NCBI GenBank assembly: GCA_017311315.1
Contig: CM029654.1
Span: 1,426,001 to 1,490,000, forward strand
DNA: 64,000 bases
Reading direction: 5' to 3'
From: Dendrocalamus latiflorus
Taxonomy: Eukaryota; Streptophyta; Magnoliopsida; Poales; Poaceae
Numbering within the stretch: position 1 is the first letter of the stretch; each line of letters starts with the position of its first letter. A model generated the notes under the pieces. The model made no database searches and was not told the DNA's origin. It was given only the letters and a program-made list of their open reading frames with translations. Below are positions 20,689 through 33,009 of this stretch, piece by piece. The position numbers and the translations under genes are program-made.

Positions 20689-21459
20689 ATGGATGAGCAG
20701 CTTGTCTCCCCCACCTCTTGCTGCTCCCCAACCTCCTCCTTATCCGCCCCAGGCCAACCGGTGCTCGAGTTCGAGTCCTGCGAGGTCCCAGAGCAATGGC
20801 TGGTGGGCGACGACGAGCTCGATAACGACCCCAGCTTCCAGGAGGGCGCCGCGTGGGCTGTCGGAGGCTCGCGCTCGGCGGGCTCAGACCTGTCTGGGAA
20901 CCCGCCGGCGATGACGGAGCGCGCAGTGAAGAGGCGGGGCCGGAAGCCCGGGCCGCGCTCCGACGGCCCCACCATCAGCCACATGGAGGCCGAGCGACAG
21001 CGCCGGGAGAAGCTCAACCGCCGGTTCTGCGACCTCCGCGCCGCCGTCCCCACGGTGTCCCGGATGGACAAGGCGTCCCTCCTGTCCGACGCCGCCGCCT
21101 ACATCACCGAGTTGCGCGGTCGCGTGGAGCAGCTCGAGGGCGAGGCCAAGCAGGCCGCCGCGGCTCGGAAGGTGACCTCTGCCGCCGCCGCGGCCTCCCA
21201 CGCGTTCGGCCTAGAGGAGAAGCTCGAGGTGCGCATGGTCGGGCGGGACGCGGCCGCGCTGCGCCTGACGACGGTGGCTCGCCACGCCCCCGCGCGCCTT
21301 ATGGTCGCGCTCCGCGCGCTGGACCTGCCGGTGCAGCACGCGTGTGTGAGCCGCGTGGACGCGGTGACGGTGCAGGACGCCGTCGTGGACGTGCCCGCCG
21401 CGCTGCAGGACGAGGGCTGCCTCCGTGCGGCATTGCTCCGCAGGCTGCAGGAGAGCTAG
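20689..21459 (+). CDS. bHLH gene 1: short MYC-like bHLH transcription factor without MYC_N domain
   Basis: A 256-residue intronless gene. Residues 81-90 (KRRGRKPGPR) form a basic, nuclear-localisation-like patch. The bHLH covers about 95-147: the basic region has H98, E102 and R106, the H-E-R signature of E-box/G-box (CANNTG) binding. Helix 1 contains REKLNRRFCDLRAAVP, and helix 2 SRMDKASLLSDAAAYITEL followed by a short coiled run. Residues 173-256 look like the ACT-like dimerisation domain that ends MYC2-class proteins. Those proteins are usually well over 450 residues with an N-terminal JAZ-interacting/activation domain; here only about 80 low-complexity residues precede the bHLH. Motifs VLEFESCEVPEQWLV near 25-39 are shared with gene 2. 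Start chosen by a TATA box 92 bp upstream and identity with gene 2 (MDEQLVS). It probably acts in the nucleus as a homo- or heterodimer. The jasmonate role is inferred from family. Confidence 0.92.
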   Translation: MDEQLVSPTSCCSPTSSLSAPGQPVLEFESCEVPEQWLVGDDELDNDPSFQEGAAWAVGGSRSAGSDLSGNPPAMTERAVKRRGRKPGPRSDGPTISHMEAERQRREKLNRRFCDLRAAVPTVSRMDKASLLSDAAAYITELRGRVEQLEGEAKQAAAARKVTSAAAAASHAFGLEEKLEVRMVGRDAAALRLTTVARHAPARLMVALRALDLPVQHACVSRVDAVTVQDAVVDVPAALQDEGCLRAALLRRLQES

Positions 21460-22155
21460 AGCTAGAGCTAGAGCTAGCTGCTAGCTAATAAGCTACTTCA
21501 GTTCATGCGGAGCTTGCGCTTCATTAATCTGGCGGTTATTGAAACAAAGAAACTAGCTTGTGCGCACCAGCTCAAACTAATCTTTCCGAAATCGATCGAA
21601 GTCCTGCAGCAGGTAGATCGATGGCCGCGCTCTGTCTGTTCCTTCCTAGAATGCGTGTCTACGTATATATTGATGCTGTCGTCGTGTCGACCGAATAACT
21701 CGAGTGGCTTAATTTGGGTGGTGTAAACGTATGTAGAGCATGCGCCTGCCTCGTCTGTAGACCATGATGCTTATCTCGTGGTGGTGTTTCAAGAAAACAG
21801 TTGCTGAGATTGAGCATTTTTTTATCTGTTTGCACTGATATATATCAATCTCAGTCGATGATGTGTTTTTTCCCTTCCTGGGGAACATGATGTGTTGTCT
21901 ATTCGTTGTTGTAATATAAAGCTGAGCAGCACAGTACACTACCAGACTTCGCCGCACCAATCGTCCGCCTCCTCCACCTCCGATCGCTTCCCATGAAGAT
22001 CTGCCACAGCATCCTCCTGTCTCTTCTCCGCACAGATCCACCGCCACCTTCACCCCTGGCCCCTTTCCCGTGCATATCTGTCTTCTCCTCCTCCTCCTCC
22101 AGACATTTCCCCGCTATAGTCCGCCGCCTCCTCCATCTCCGGTTGCTTCAACCTG
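21460..22155. other. 3' flank of bHLH gene 1, shared with copy B
   Basis: The first 70 bp (agctagagctagctgctagc, aataagctacttcagttcatg) are also present after gene 2. The rest matches copy B at 54361-54833, except that A has about 230 bp more (21737-21965). Open frames here (e.g. 21505, 21993) are not conserved as coding. Confidence 0.6.
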
Positions 22156-22199
22156 CGTTCACTTCCCGATGCGTGCCAACGGCTATATAGATCTGGCCG

Positions 22200-22510
22200 A
22201 CGTCTACATGTGTTATTAAGTATGGTGATTCATATTCTGGTTTTTTAATATTTGAAAAAGCGTGCTATTATGAGTGTTAGATAAATCTTAATAAAATTAG
22301 GATTTCTATTTTTTCGAGTAGGATTCCTATTTCCCTTTGCAAAAGGATTAGAGGGCTATATAAAGCCGTGAGGGCTGATCATAGATAACCTAAGCAATTA
22401 AGCAACAAAGCAAAGAAACTACTAGATTCTTGTATATGGCAAGAATCCGAGAGTTCTAAAATATTCGAGAGGATTGTAAGAGAACGACAATCATTTGTAC
22501 TCTTTTAATG
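22200..22510 (+). mobile_element. LTR-like promoter fragment
   Basis: Features of a copia LTR: taggattcctatttcc, a TATATAAAG box at about 22357, then a run of leader-like sequence. Resembles in layout the LTR at 38335-38580. No TG/CA ends or target duplication could be fixed. Absent from copy B. Confidence 0.35.
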
Positions 22511-22699
22511 TTATGCTTAAAAAATTTACGGTCAACTTTACTAAATTTTTTCTTTCTCATCGTGGTTATTTTAACGTTATTATTTTGATTCTCTATATGA
22601 GATTTTTTTTCATACTTAATGTTATGCATGCGTATACCATGTTTCATAAACTCTACTTCGATCCAAGTTATACTGCACATAAAAGAAGGAATATAAGAG

Positions 22700-22953
22700 T
22701 GGAACCACTCGTAACAAGAGGACGTGAAGCTGGCGGTTGCTGCCGCAGCCAGGAGTAAGCGGCGGGGCGCGGATGCTGCGGAGGGGGCTGAGGCGGCCGC
22801 GGAGGCGGCGGATCGGAGCTGGTGCGGTTCTTCCTGCGGAGGACGGTCGGCGGCAAGGATCGGCTGGTGGCCGTGCTCGACCGGCCCGTGAAGGTGGTCC
22901 GCGCCGAGCACTGCTCCCTCGGCCGCCGCGACGGCTGGCTCCAGTGCCTCGAG
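22700..22953 (+). pseudogene. isolated GC-rich host-gene exon with splice donor
   Basis: A GC-rich island in AT-rich repeats. The last part reads ELVRFFLRRTVGG, KDRLVAVLDRP and VKVVRAEHCSLGRRDGWLQC, then LE at a strong donor, GAG|GTGAGC (22951-22959). Codon use is like a grass gene. The upstream reading (KLAVAAAARSKRRGADAAEG) is in another frame, so a frameshift is likely. No downstream exon was found. Missing from copy B. Probably a captured or decayed exon. Family not recognised. Confidence 0.45.
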
Positions 22954-23629
22954 GTGAGCATACCTAAGCGCCTAACGCCACGCTCCTGCTTCCCTATACG
23001 CCTTTGATTTATACTAGTTTGGGCTGGATGCTTTGCTCATTACAACTGAACATCTAGCTCTAGTTAAAGAAAGACTAAATCCTGCCATGGACTCCCTTCT
23101 CCATTTTCTTTAAGCTTATCTATTAACACAATCACATTTAATTCAACTATATGTATGCATTGATGTACCAATCCCATGATTATTCTCATACCTAGCATTT
23201 TAGCTGCGTCGGTGGATTAACAAAGACGAATTTTGAAGTTGCTGCATTATTTCTACTAATTCCTTATTGCTCCCTGTTTTGCTAGGTTTTCAGATGGATG
23301 CAGAAACAGTATGTGCCATGTACTAGTAATGATTAAGTAAGGGTACCTAATATTGCAGTTCATTGTTACTTTGGATAATTGCAGATATAGGCGATGTACT
23401 GTATAGATTGCTGAGATTTGTCCTCATTTAGGTAAGGTACCTTCTGAACCTCCTAGTTGCATGTGCTGCTTAGAAAAATGCAAATAGCTGAACTTTTGTA
23501 ATGCATGTATGATCTGCAGGCTATCTGTGCGCGGCTGCGTGCGTGGTCCATCATTTAGCTCTCTATTGCATTCACATTATTTTTTCAGACTTAAAGTGCT
23601 AACTAGAATTGATGATGGTCTTTTTTTTG

Positions 23630-23870
23630 TTGAAGCTTATAACTTTTGGATGTGGCTTGTAATTTTTGGACTGTTCGTATGAGAGATTACAGAGTAACAG
23701 AAAGTCACGTGCGGTTTTTATCGATATAAATAAAGTCGGTATAGTATGTACTACAATTAACTAGTAGATCTTATTTTGAAAAAAACACTCTATTTAAAAG
23801 CTAGTTACTGTAAAAATAAAGTTAAAAACAGAAGCTAAAAATTAAAAAAGAACAGGTCCGACATCGATCG
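23630..23870 (-). mobile_element. MITE of the CCTATTCTTTT family
   Basis: This is the reverse complement of 34996-35243 with clear similarity across its length (agattacagagtaacagaaa, tataaataaagtcggta, ttaactagtaga). It ends in AAAAGAACAGG. Copy B has only the very end of it (54838-54857), so the 1.7-kb B deletion seems to stop in this MITE. Confidence 0.65.
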
Positions 23871-23981
23871 ATGTTCAGTTGTCCGTAGTATACTTCTATG
23901 ACTAACTTTTTGTGCCAATTGTAGGTGGCAGAAAATAAGTAGAACTAAAAAGAATCCCTGATTTAAGCCAATAGAAAGTAA

Positions 23982-24206
23982 AGCCCCGTTTGGCACAGCT
24001 CCACCACCGGCTCCTAGAGCTGTTTGGAGCTGTTTTGTGCCAAACGGGGTACAACAAAATAGCTCCACCCAAGGCGTCCCTTAAAACCTGCTGAGACAAA
24101 AGTAGCTCCTTGGGTGGAGCTGAAAAAAGTAGCTTCACTCAGCTCTACTTGTGAAGTCAAAAAAAAACAGCTCCACTTGTGAAGTGGAGCCGTGCCAAAT
24201 GGGGCC
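23982..24206. mobile_element. Tourist/Harbinger-type MITE, absent from copy B
   Basis: A 225-bp element with inverted ends AGCCCCGTTTGGCAC and AGGCCCCATTTGGCAC (right end read in reverse), repeated GGAGCTG motifs inside, and TAA at 23979-23981 and 24207-24209. Copy B has the empty site at 54960 with one TAA, which proves insertion after the segmental duplication or precise absence. Confidence 0.85.
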
Positions 24207-24766
24207 TAAGTTTTCTTTCACTTGGCCCCTTTACTCTTCCATGATGCGATACCTGATGGTCATACAAAAGTTCAAGTAGCATCAAATAGTTGAAGGGGTG
24301 TGTTATTTATAGATTATAAGTACATGAAGATGAGAAAAGTAAACAGAAATATGTGTGTGAAACCTCTCTAGGATGGATGTGTGTAGTAGATTAAGCACTG
24401 ATAGTACTTATTCGCATTTCCATGTGACGTAACATTTTGGGATTCTTGGTTTGCATCCAAGCTCCACCTTCTTCCTTTGTCCTAACAAGCCACTTTCTGG
24501 TTTCTGCTAATGATACATAGGGGAAGCAATTATATGAACAGAGTTTGTTTTCATGAACACGTTTTTTGCATGTTTAAACTAATCATTGATGCATAGAGGT
24601 TTGTGGTCACTCACTACCACACTAACACGCATCTAAAAACAATCCAAAGACAGAGAGATTTGGTGTCTAGACACCATGATGTTTGTGGTCACTCACTACC
24701 ACCTATAATATCCTCAAGACCAGCTTTCTCCAAATGACTAGTCGACCACTGATGACTGATCAGACC

Positions 24767-26868
24767 ACAGTACCACACTGATCTACAGCACACTGGTCTA
24801 CGACATATTAATCTACGGCACATTGGACTACACCAACCATACTAGTCTATGCCAACCACACTGGTCTGTCTGCATGTAGATGAGAGACCATGCGGTCGTG
24901 ACTCCATGTGAATGATGAGTATTTGACGTTGGTCTAAGTGAGTCGAGTTTGGTTTGCGTAGTTCGGAGTCGAGTCGTTGCATGGCGCAGTCGGGCTCGGT
25001 CGGACTTGGTCATTCCTGGTCGTATGGGTTTATGTTCATATTTCGATGATTCGACAGGTTTGGACTTCATTATGGTAAGTATTATGGTATTTACGCTTTC
25101 ATGTATCGAGCGGTGCTATTTGATGTGTTCTTTGTCTGTGTGGCTGCAGGACATCGGGTGGAGTCGTGGCGAGACACGTGGACCGGACTAGGCGCAGGTG
25201 GCGCTGAGGTCAGAACGGTCGGGATGTGTCGAAGACGACGTAGACTCGAGGTGGTTGCGAGGCGTGCGAGGCAAGGAGCGCGGAAGCTTCCCGGAAGGTG
25301 CAGGAGGGGCGAATCGGGAAATTCGCGAGGCTGCACAAGCGGGAGCGGGCGCCGTTGGATTTAGCAGGCGTAACGGGGCGGAGACCCGTTAGCCAAGGCT
25401 ATAAATAGGATTGAGGGGCTGCATGCCCACTTGAGCATTTTGGAGGGAATTAGGGTTAGCTCTAGTCAAAAGAGGCTTTAGGAGTTGGTTTCTTCTTTAG
25501 TCTTTAGTGGTTGGAGAGGCAGAGTCAGTGCTCCCTCTGTCCCCTACGTAGAGTTCTTGAGAGAACAGAGTGTGTTCATCCTCCTCTAAGCATTCATGGT
25601 TGATGTTTGAGAGGTTGGAGAGTGTGTGAGAGTCATGTAATCATTCCTCGTTCTAATGTACATGCGTATCGTGATTCCTCGCATTTCCCCTTGTTGAAAT
25701 CAATGAAAATCTGAAGTTTCATCTTTTTCTTGCTCTCTGTTCTACGATGCCTTCTTTTGTGGATTTCTTGATTTTGTGATTTTCGAGTTCTTGCTTGCTG
25801 GTTTTGGCCAAAATGGGTTGCTATGACATGGGTGAAGCCTAAAAGCCATTTGGCTAGTCAATCCCCATAGCAAACTGAGTTTAATTCCAGTTTCTTGATT
25901 TTGGCCCTCTCTGTTCAAGTTTCAGCCAGTTCTAGGGTTTCAGGGAAAAATGTTTTTACTCCTCAATCTGACTTGAGATTTGGTCTGAGGGATCATCTAG
26001 GTATTGCTCTTATATCCCTAAAATCTCATGTGCAAAAGATCTCTGTGGAAGGAGTAATTTGTTTTTGTTTGAAGCTCTTCTCTGAAGATTCCAGTTTCTG
26101 TCATTTCTAGGGTTTGGGTTATTTCCTTGATTCCTTTCTTGGCTTGAGGTGATATTTGGCCTGGGAGTTCCCCTTGCTATTGCTCTCATATCCCTAGAGT
26201 TTCAGTGCCAAAGGATCAAGGGTTTGGGAGATTTTTGAGTTTTTAGTTCAGCTCCCTGTATTTTTCAGGTTTTGGGCATAATCTGAAATTCCATGTGTTC
26301 AGTTGGTTTTTCAGGTTATTTGGTCCCTCAAAAGTATTTGGAATAGGTCTCTGAAGTCTTGCCTTGAAGGGATTTAATTTATTCATCCTTTTCTCTTGTT
26401 TTGGGCAAGTAAAGGGAAGCTCCAAAATCTGAAAACTGAAAATCAGCAAGTCTGCTGTCTGAACCCGAAGGCCGGCCCATTTTATTTTGGCTCAGATGGT
26501 TGTGGTTCTTTCTGGTATTTAGTGTTAGGGTTCCTCCTCTGTAGTGAAGGGTTTTTCAAGTGTGCTAGCATTAGTTTCATAGCCTCTTTGCTTGTGAAGG
26601 AGAGTTTTTGTTCATAGCTTCCAATAGCTATTGAAGGTGTTTTTCTCCTGTGAGTTGGTTCCAGTTGACAGCTGATTCTTACTTCTTCATAGCACTCATT
26701 GTTATCGGAGAAGTTTGTTCTTGGATTTGGGGAGGAGTATAATTTTTAATTGAGCGCCATTCACCCCCCCTCTGTCGCCATTTCGGTCCAACAGTAGACC
26801 ACACTGGTATACACCATCCACACTGATCTACACACAGACCACACCGGTCTACGGTAGAACAAAACACA
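24767..26868. repeat. degenerate minisatellite of CCACACTGGTCTAC units, split by a solo LTR
   Basis: Before 24880 and after 26794 the sequence consists of diverged units near 20 bp around ccacactggtctac/accacactgatctac. Copy B has only a few bases at this point (55735-55745), so the array expanded in A or was lost in B. Confidence 0.6.
24881..26793 (+). mobile_element. solo LTR (probably copia) with 5-bp target duplication GTAGA
   Basis: 1913 bp from TGAGAGACCATG to GGTCCAACA, flanked by GTAGA at 24876-24880 and 26794-26798. It has a promoter-like TATAAATAGG at about 25400 and a late end rich in tttcatct and caatgaaaatc. The CACCCCCCCTCTGTCGCC run just before the end is typical of large copia LTRs of the Maximus/SIRE kind (from memory). 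No internal region remains, so it arose by LTR-LTR recombination. Several short open frames in it are not genes. Confidence 0.85.
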
Positions 26869-26974
26869 CTTTCCATAGACCATGGATTCACGAACACATT
26901 TCACGACCATTTGCCTATTGCTCATCACTAATCGCAAGATCCGATCCTCCTCGCCCGCATGGTCCAGTGCTGCG

Positions 26975-27248
26975 ATCATTGTGGCTTCGCTACAGTGCTG
27001 GAGGTTTATTTGGCACTATTCATAAGTTTCGTCTTTTTCTGAATTTTTGGCTTTTTGTTGAGCTTTTTTGCCGGTTCTTTTTTTCCGTATTTGTTTGTAT
27101 TATACGTAATGGGCTAACATATTTTTTTATTTTTAATTTTTTTTAAATTTAATTATGCTAAATAAGCCTCTGTCAACTACAGTGCTTTTTTCAGCCAGCT
27201 ACATTGTTTTCAGCCATAAGGCACGAGCTTTTCAGCCGAACCGCCAAA
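26975..27248. mobile_element. MITE-like repeat, absent from copy B
   Basis: Same family as 11160-11395. Ends TTTATTTGGCACTATTC on the left and GCCGAACCGCCAAATAAG on the right form a short inverted repeat. Copy B joins directly across (55835-55848). Confidence 0.65.
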
Positions 27249-28242
27249 TAAGTTGCAGATTCACTACAAAGAACCACGTACTCAACTTGTTTGAAGGAAT
27301 ACAGGAACTGCATTTGCTATAGTTTTTAATGCTACTTCTAATACTTCTAGAGTTTTTTTTGTTCCCGAGGGATGGGACTACATAGACTACTTGATTTGAT
27401 GGAGCGACTATTGTCGTCTGTTCTTACTGCATGTACGTATGTGGTACTTAATTATTCCATTGGAAAGTTTATGGCACATTTGTGAGCTGTCACGCTGAAT
27501 ACATATTTCCAGCAGGAAAGTGGAAATGAAATAATGGTTATTATCGCACATTAATTCTTCAGCAACATGCATGAAAAATGCATACGTAGAACTTGTTTGA
27601 TTAGACTATTAGATGGCTTTATCCCCGAGTTTCTTCCTCCCAAAAGCCTCATACACTCGGCTTCTCAAAAGGTTAGGTTGGATGAGCTTAATTAAGCTTT
27701 TCAGTAGGAACATACGTACTCAGAGTCTTAACTTTGTCTAAAAAATATATACTAGCAACAATTAATATCTACCACTGTATGTATCTGAAAGGGCTCAAAC
27801 TTATGGCACCTTATTTGATCTTTTTGCTCTTTACTACTTTTAATTTTTGTCAATCAACAATTAGAATACTATATAAACTAGCTTCATAGCAAAAAAAAAA
27901 GGCCCTGCTAACGGAGAGCTTATTAAGTGATAGTGAGCATAGAACCACCTCTTGGTAGGGGTGTGGAGCTATCTCGTGTGCTTTAGTAGGAATTTTGTAA
28001 AATTATGAATTTATCCCGATCTCTATCTATCTAGAAGTGTGCTAAGATGGTGTACTTGCATGTGGTGCGCGCGCGTGTGTGTGTGGTGATGTGTGTATAT
28101 GTGCGCGTCTTACTTGTAATCGAAAAAAGTGATAGTGAACATGATCCTGCTATTTATATATTGTGTCTAAAGCCAAAATAATTTCAGCTTGTGTAGGTAG
28201 GTAGACAAGACCACGCAGGAGTTGAGCTTTAGACTTTACAAG

Positions 28243-28754
28243 CAGGGCGTAGTTAACCCGAGACCTAGCACGCTAAGGGCCTGTTTGGATGGACTAGGAC
28301 TAGTTGTTAGCTAGGACTAGTTGTTAGCTGACTAGTAGTTAGCTGGCTAAAGATTAGCCCAGTCCTGTTTGGATCCAAGGACTAATAAGTGCTACTATCT
28401 CAGTGCAAAGTCTGTTATACCCCTATGCATGGTGGTCTGGGAGGGTTGGCGTGGGTATCAACGTCTTTTTTCCATCCGGCTAGTCCTTTAGCCCTCATTA
28501 GCTAGGTTTGATGGACTAGTTGGCTAACAACTAGTTGGTGCTTTGGCTAAACTTTAGCCCACCCATTAGCCCTCTTGTTTGGATCCTCAAAGGCTAAAGT
28601 TTAGCAACTAGTTGTTAGCTCAAGGGATCCAAACAGGGCCTAAAACAAAAGATATCAAGGCCTTACTATTGGTAGCTACAGTAAAATAATACAGATTTTT
28701 CTAGCTGGGCCTCGGGCCATTGCCCCGGTGGTCCGAGGCCCAACTCCGCCCCTG
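28243..28754. mobile_element. hAT-type non-autonomous element with nested MITE
   Basis: Ends CAGGGCGTAGTTAACCC and CAGGGGCGGAGTTGGGCC (right end in reverse). Flanked by identical 8-bp TTTACAAG at 28235-28242 and 28755-28762. Only about 148 bp belongs to the hAT element; the rest is the inserted MITE. Confidence 0.85.
28277..28640. mobile_element. Harbinger-type MITE nested in a hAT element
   Basis: 364 bp. Inverted ends GGGCCTGTTTGGATGG and GGCCCTGTTTGGATCC. TAA at 28274-28276 and 28641-28643. Internal repeats of ctagttgttagct. Confidence 0.85.
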
Positions 28755-28954
28755 TTTACAAGGTTAATTAAATATCCGTGGTAACCTTTGTTTCAATGGA
28801 ATAGGTCAGGAGATCTATAATGCAATGTGCTTTAGTTACCAGTTCTAGCTAATTCGATCGATGCACTTTTGCTCTTCAGCAGAAAGACAAACAAGCCTAC
28901 CTATCTAGCGAGTACGCATGTGGACTATGAAATAAACAAGTCACACAACAAGGG

Positions 28955-31900
28955 ATTATCCCTTTTGTGATGACAAATTTCATCCCTACGAGTCAATTTT
29001 TCATCACAATTATCTCTTCGTGACGAAATTCTCAGTCGGTACTGCATCATCACTAATATTGGCATCACTAGTAACATAGTGATGAATTATTTTAACCACA
29101 AATCATATGTTCATATGTGGCCACAAAAAAAATATCACTATTAATTAGTACATTTGAGATGAATAACATGGTTACAAATAGATTTGAGTCAGTGACGGTA
29201 TTCTCATCACAGTGATGCTTCTAGTGGTGAAGTTGTTTCACAGTATAACATAAAAATTAGTGACAGTTGAATCGTGGCAATTACATTTTGTAAAAGTGAT
29301 GTCTTTGTCCTCACAAATGCATATTTATTTGTGACTACATCTTCATCATCATGAGTATATGGTTACAGTTACACAAATGCCTACTTTGTACCGGTATCAA
29401 TTTTTGATTTTCAAATTTTGACCGATTTTTTTTCGTTTTTCCAATTACCGGTTTCAAAACATTCCAAAATTCAAGTTTTAATTTTTAAATTGTGACCGAT
29501 TTTTCCTGTAACCAGCCAATTACCGTTACCGGCTGCCAGTCGGGATTTCTCCCAGTTCCGGGTTTTGGAACCTTGGTTGTGTGTTCCTTTTCATTCTTTG
29601 ATGTTTGTAGCGGTGACGGATTTCCTCACATTTTATGAAATTTGTGACCATTAAATCATCACAATTATATTTTGCAAAAGTCACGACTTGGTATGTGTCA
29701 GTGACAACAGTTTCGTCACTAGCAATTCTAACTGTGATGACCTTATTTCCAACTGTTTCAGTAATATCTGTGACGATTAGATCGCCGCACATATATTTTG
29801 TAATCCGGATGGCTCTATCATCACAAATGCATATCTATTTGTGATGATAGCATCATCGCTAATTGCTTTTATGTGTGACAAAATTTTAGTTCATATTGAT
29901 AGTCACTGGTAATCACTTTTTTTTGTGCAAACGAGATTAAGCAGTGACAATCTTTCACCGTGAGCTGATAAATGTAGAAGACAAAAGTATCATTCTCAAT
30001 TGATATTGAAGTCAAAGATTTGATTACAGGTCGAAAGGCACGAAAGCCACTTCAGATGCATAGCAACTCTTCCAAGGCTTTATCTTAGATAAAGCAAGTC
30101 ACCACAACACCAAAACTTGATCGAGATTGTAAACTTCGCATGGCAAAACATAAACACTTCCTGTATAAATAATGTAAGAAAAAGGTGTGTTGGAGCCTTT
30201 TGAATCAGTTGTGCAAGCCTTTCTCTGTAGTCCAATGCACGTGGACCTACAAAACAAAGCACATCAAGAATATTGTATTATATTATATATAAATGAGATT
30301 ATAAAAGAATAGGAGGTAAAAATTCAGTTAGATTTTAGTGTTGTAAAAATGAACTGGCAATGACGTCCTAATGTAGCAAAAGCAAGTAATTACTACATGG
30401 TGCTGAGTTAACCTGTTGAAGCGACAATTGTTAAGCTGAAAATTCTAATTCGTACATAGTTATCCTCTTAAAAGAGGTGTATCCGTGTATGGCCAGCAAG
30501 CTTTCATGAAACAGGACATCATCGCAGTTTATAAACTGCATCATAAAACAAACAAAAACACTATAGTTAGCCAGAAAATATTTCGAAAAAACAAAGGAGA
30601 GCAAACACAAACATCATTATCAGCTTCTTCAATTCCATCATCTCCGGCTCAAAGATTCTCACTGCATTGCAATTTTTGTGCTGATTCGTGAAAAGTTTAA
30701 GTTTGTAAAATATAGAAAAATCCCTACACACACAAAATTCTGGAAACATGTGCATGCATCAGCTTATCTATTTCACAACAACCTACATCTAATATGCAGG
30801 AAACCAACACTATTATCATGAACAGAGTATATTAGAAGAAGTGCCTTGACCAGTTCTGCCCAAACTATTGTATAGGGCAGCCTGGGTAAAGCTATTTCTA
30901 TCATAAATTGAAGGAAGAACAACTTTGATTCAGCTATGCGTCGATGTATCTGACCAATGTGAGTGTTGCCTCCTACACACAAGAAAAAACTTCAGTTTCC
31001 TCCTATTGATGCATAAGAAATGATTCAATGGCTATTTAGACTTTTAGAGGACTCTCCTCCCTTGGTTTCCATTCCTCTTCCGTCCAGCCGCACGCCGACG
31101 AGATCTCCTGCCGCCGCCGTCCTCTTGCTCAATAGCGGTCACTGAGTGAGTCCGAGGAGCTAGGAACGGGGAATGCTTTGGGCTGAATGGGCCAGCAATA
31201 CAGCGGTGAGGGTAGAGAGAAGAGAGTGGGTACAATCTTTGTAGTTGCAGTTAACGTTGATATTTCTTTTAACAAATCAAATTCCAAGTGACACCAAATA
31301 GAAAAAAATGGATTTGAATTTGCTTCCATCAAATTCAAATTATACCAGAATAGGATTTGGAATCGAATCGAATTAATCAGATTCAAATCTATAGATCCAA
31401 ACAGGGTGTTAGAGTCATTGTCTGGTGGTCATGAAAGTATTTATGCATTATTTTGTTTATGAGAAAGTATTGTAAATAAAGAAGTGATAACACGATTGTT
31501 CGTCATTAATGAAACATCTCTACTAATGTTTTTTGTGACGACATAACATTATCTCACTAATTATAAATGAAGCTGTGACAATGTGGTAGTTCGTCACTGG
31601 AAAGTCGCCAGTAATAAGATATCCTATGACAAGACAATATTATGTCACTATTTGTAAATAAAGTAGTGACAAAATGAATATTCGTTACTATATAATTGTT
31701 TCTACCAAGGTATCTTGTGACGACTTGATATTTTGTCACTAGTTATCATAAAAGTAGCGAGGATAATTTTTTGGTCACTAGAAATATAGTAAATAGTGAG
31801 AAAACGAGATTTTCATCACGGAAGAAACACCACTAATAAGGCTTCTTGTGACAACATAGTAATTTGTCACTAATTGTAAATGATGATGTGACAACGTGGA

Positions 31901-32290
31901 TTTTCGTCAGAATCATTACTACTAATGTTTCTTGTGACAACATAGTTATTTGTTACGAATTATAAATGAAGCTGTGACCATACAACAGTTCATCGCTGTA
32001 AAATCGTCAGTACTATATCGTCTTCTGACAACATAACATTTTTACCACTATTTGTTAATAAAGTAGTGACAATATTATAATTTGTCATTGTAAAGTTGTC
32101 ACTACTAAGGCGTTCTGTGATATAGCATGTGGTCATTGTTTGCAAATGATGACAACTTATTAGCTCGTTACCGTAGAATCGTCACTACTACAATTCCTTG
32201 TGGTGATTCATTATTTTGCCACTATTAATCAGTAAAGCAGTGGGGATTTTTTTTGTCACTATTAATCAGTAAAGCTCAAAAAAGCTAAAA
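28955..32290. mobile_element. CACTA-like repeat-rich insertion, private to copy A
   Basis: Many TGTGACGA/TCGTCAC-like motifs occur at 28970-29350, 29620-29960 and 31480-32270, as in the subterminal zones of the element at 15707-19575. A possible end, CACTAGAAGCATCACTG in reverse, sits near 29215. Between lie a block of accgatttt/ttaccgg repeats (29380-29560), a region with no recognised gene (30000-31000) and a GC-rich patch (31040-31140). It looks like overlapping CACTA remnants; exact ends and duplications were not found. Copy B lacks 28165-32607. Confidence 0.5.
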
Positions 32291-33009
32291 CATAAAAAAA
32301 ATAAAATTTAAAAATAGTAAAAAAAAACCCAAAAACTAAAAGCTCAAATTAAAATTAGCGGGCCTAGGACACACGGAAGAAGTGAAGAGAGAAGATATTT
32401 AAGATCTATCGCGCGAGAAAGTTCGCATGCCGTGAAGGAACAAAAGCCGCACTGTAGCGCTGGCTTTTGGTCGGTCCGTCGATGCTAACCATTGCATACC
32501 ACTGGAGAGGTAACGAGCAGCCGAGCAGTCTCTCATAAGTGGCCATGAGCCAGATGTTTTTGATATTTTGACGTTTGATTTCTTTAAAAGTCAAAATAAA
32601 TAAAAACAAACTTTAAAAAATGACTTTTCAAACAGCTTTTCACGTCTACATCGACGAAAAGCACGGACAAAACCATTGTCACGATCAAAATTCTTTGATC
32701 ACGGACTAGAATAACAAGGCCAAAACTGCCAGTGTCATCTACTATCTAGTCTACACTAGGCCAGCTACGCCATGCAGCAGCTCTAGGCCGGCCTCCACCA
32801 CCAAGCCATATTGGTTTCAGACAGCAACCCTTGGAAAAACAACATGGGCCGCTCGACACCTCATGAATTTGTTAGTGGGCTGCGTTTATCCGTCACCTCC
32901 CCAGACAAAGTTACCCAAGTTTCATGGGCCGCTCGACACCTCATGAATTTGTTAGGCCAGGGGGGGGGGGGGGGGGCGGTTTGACAAAGTTACCCAAGTT
33001 TCATTAACG

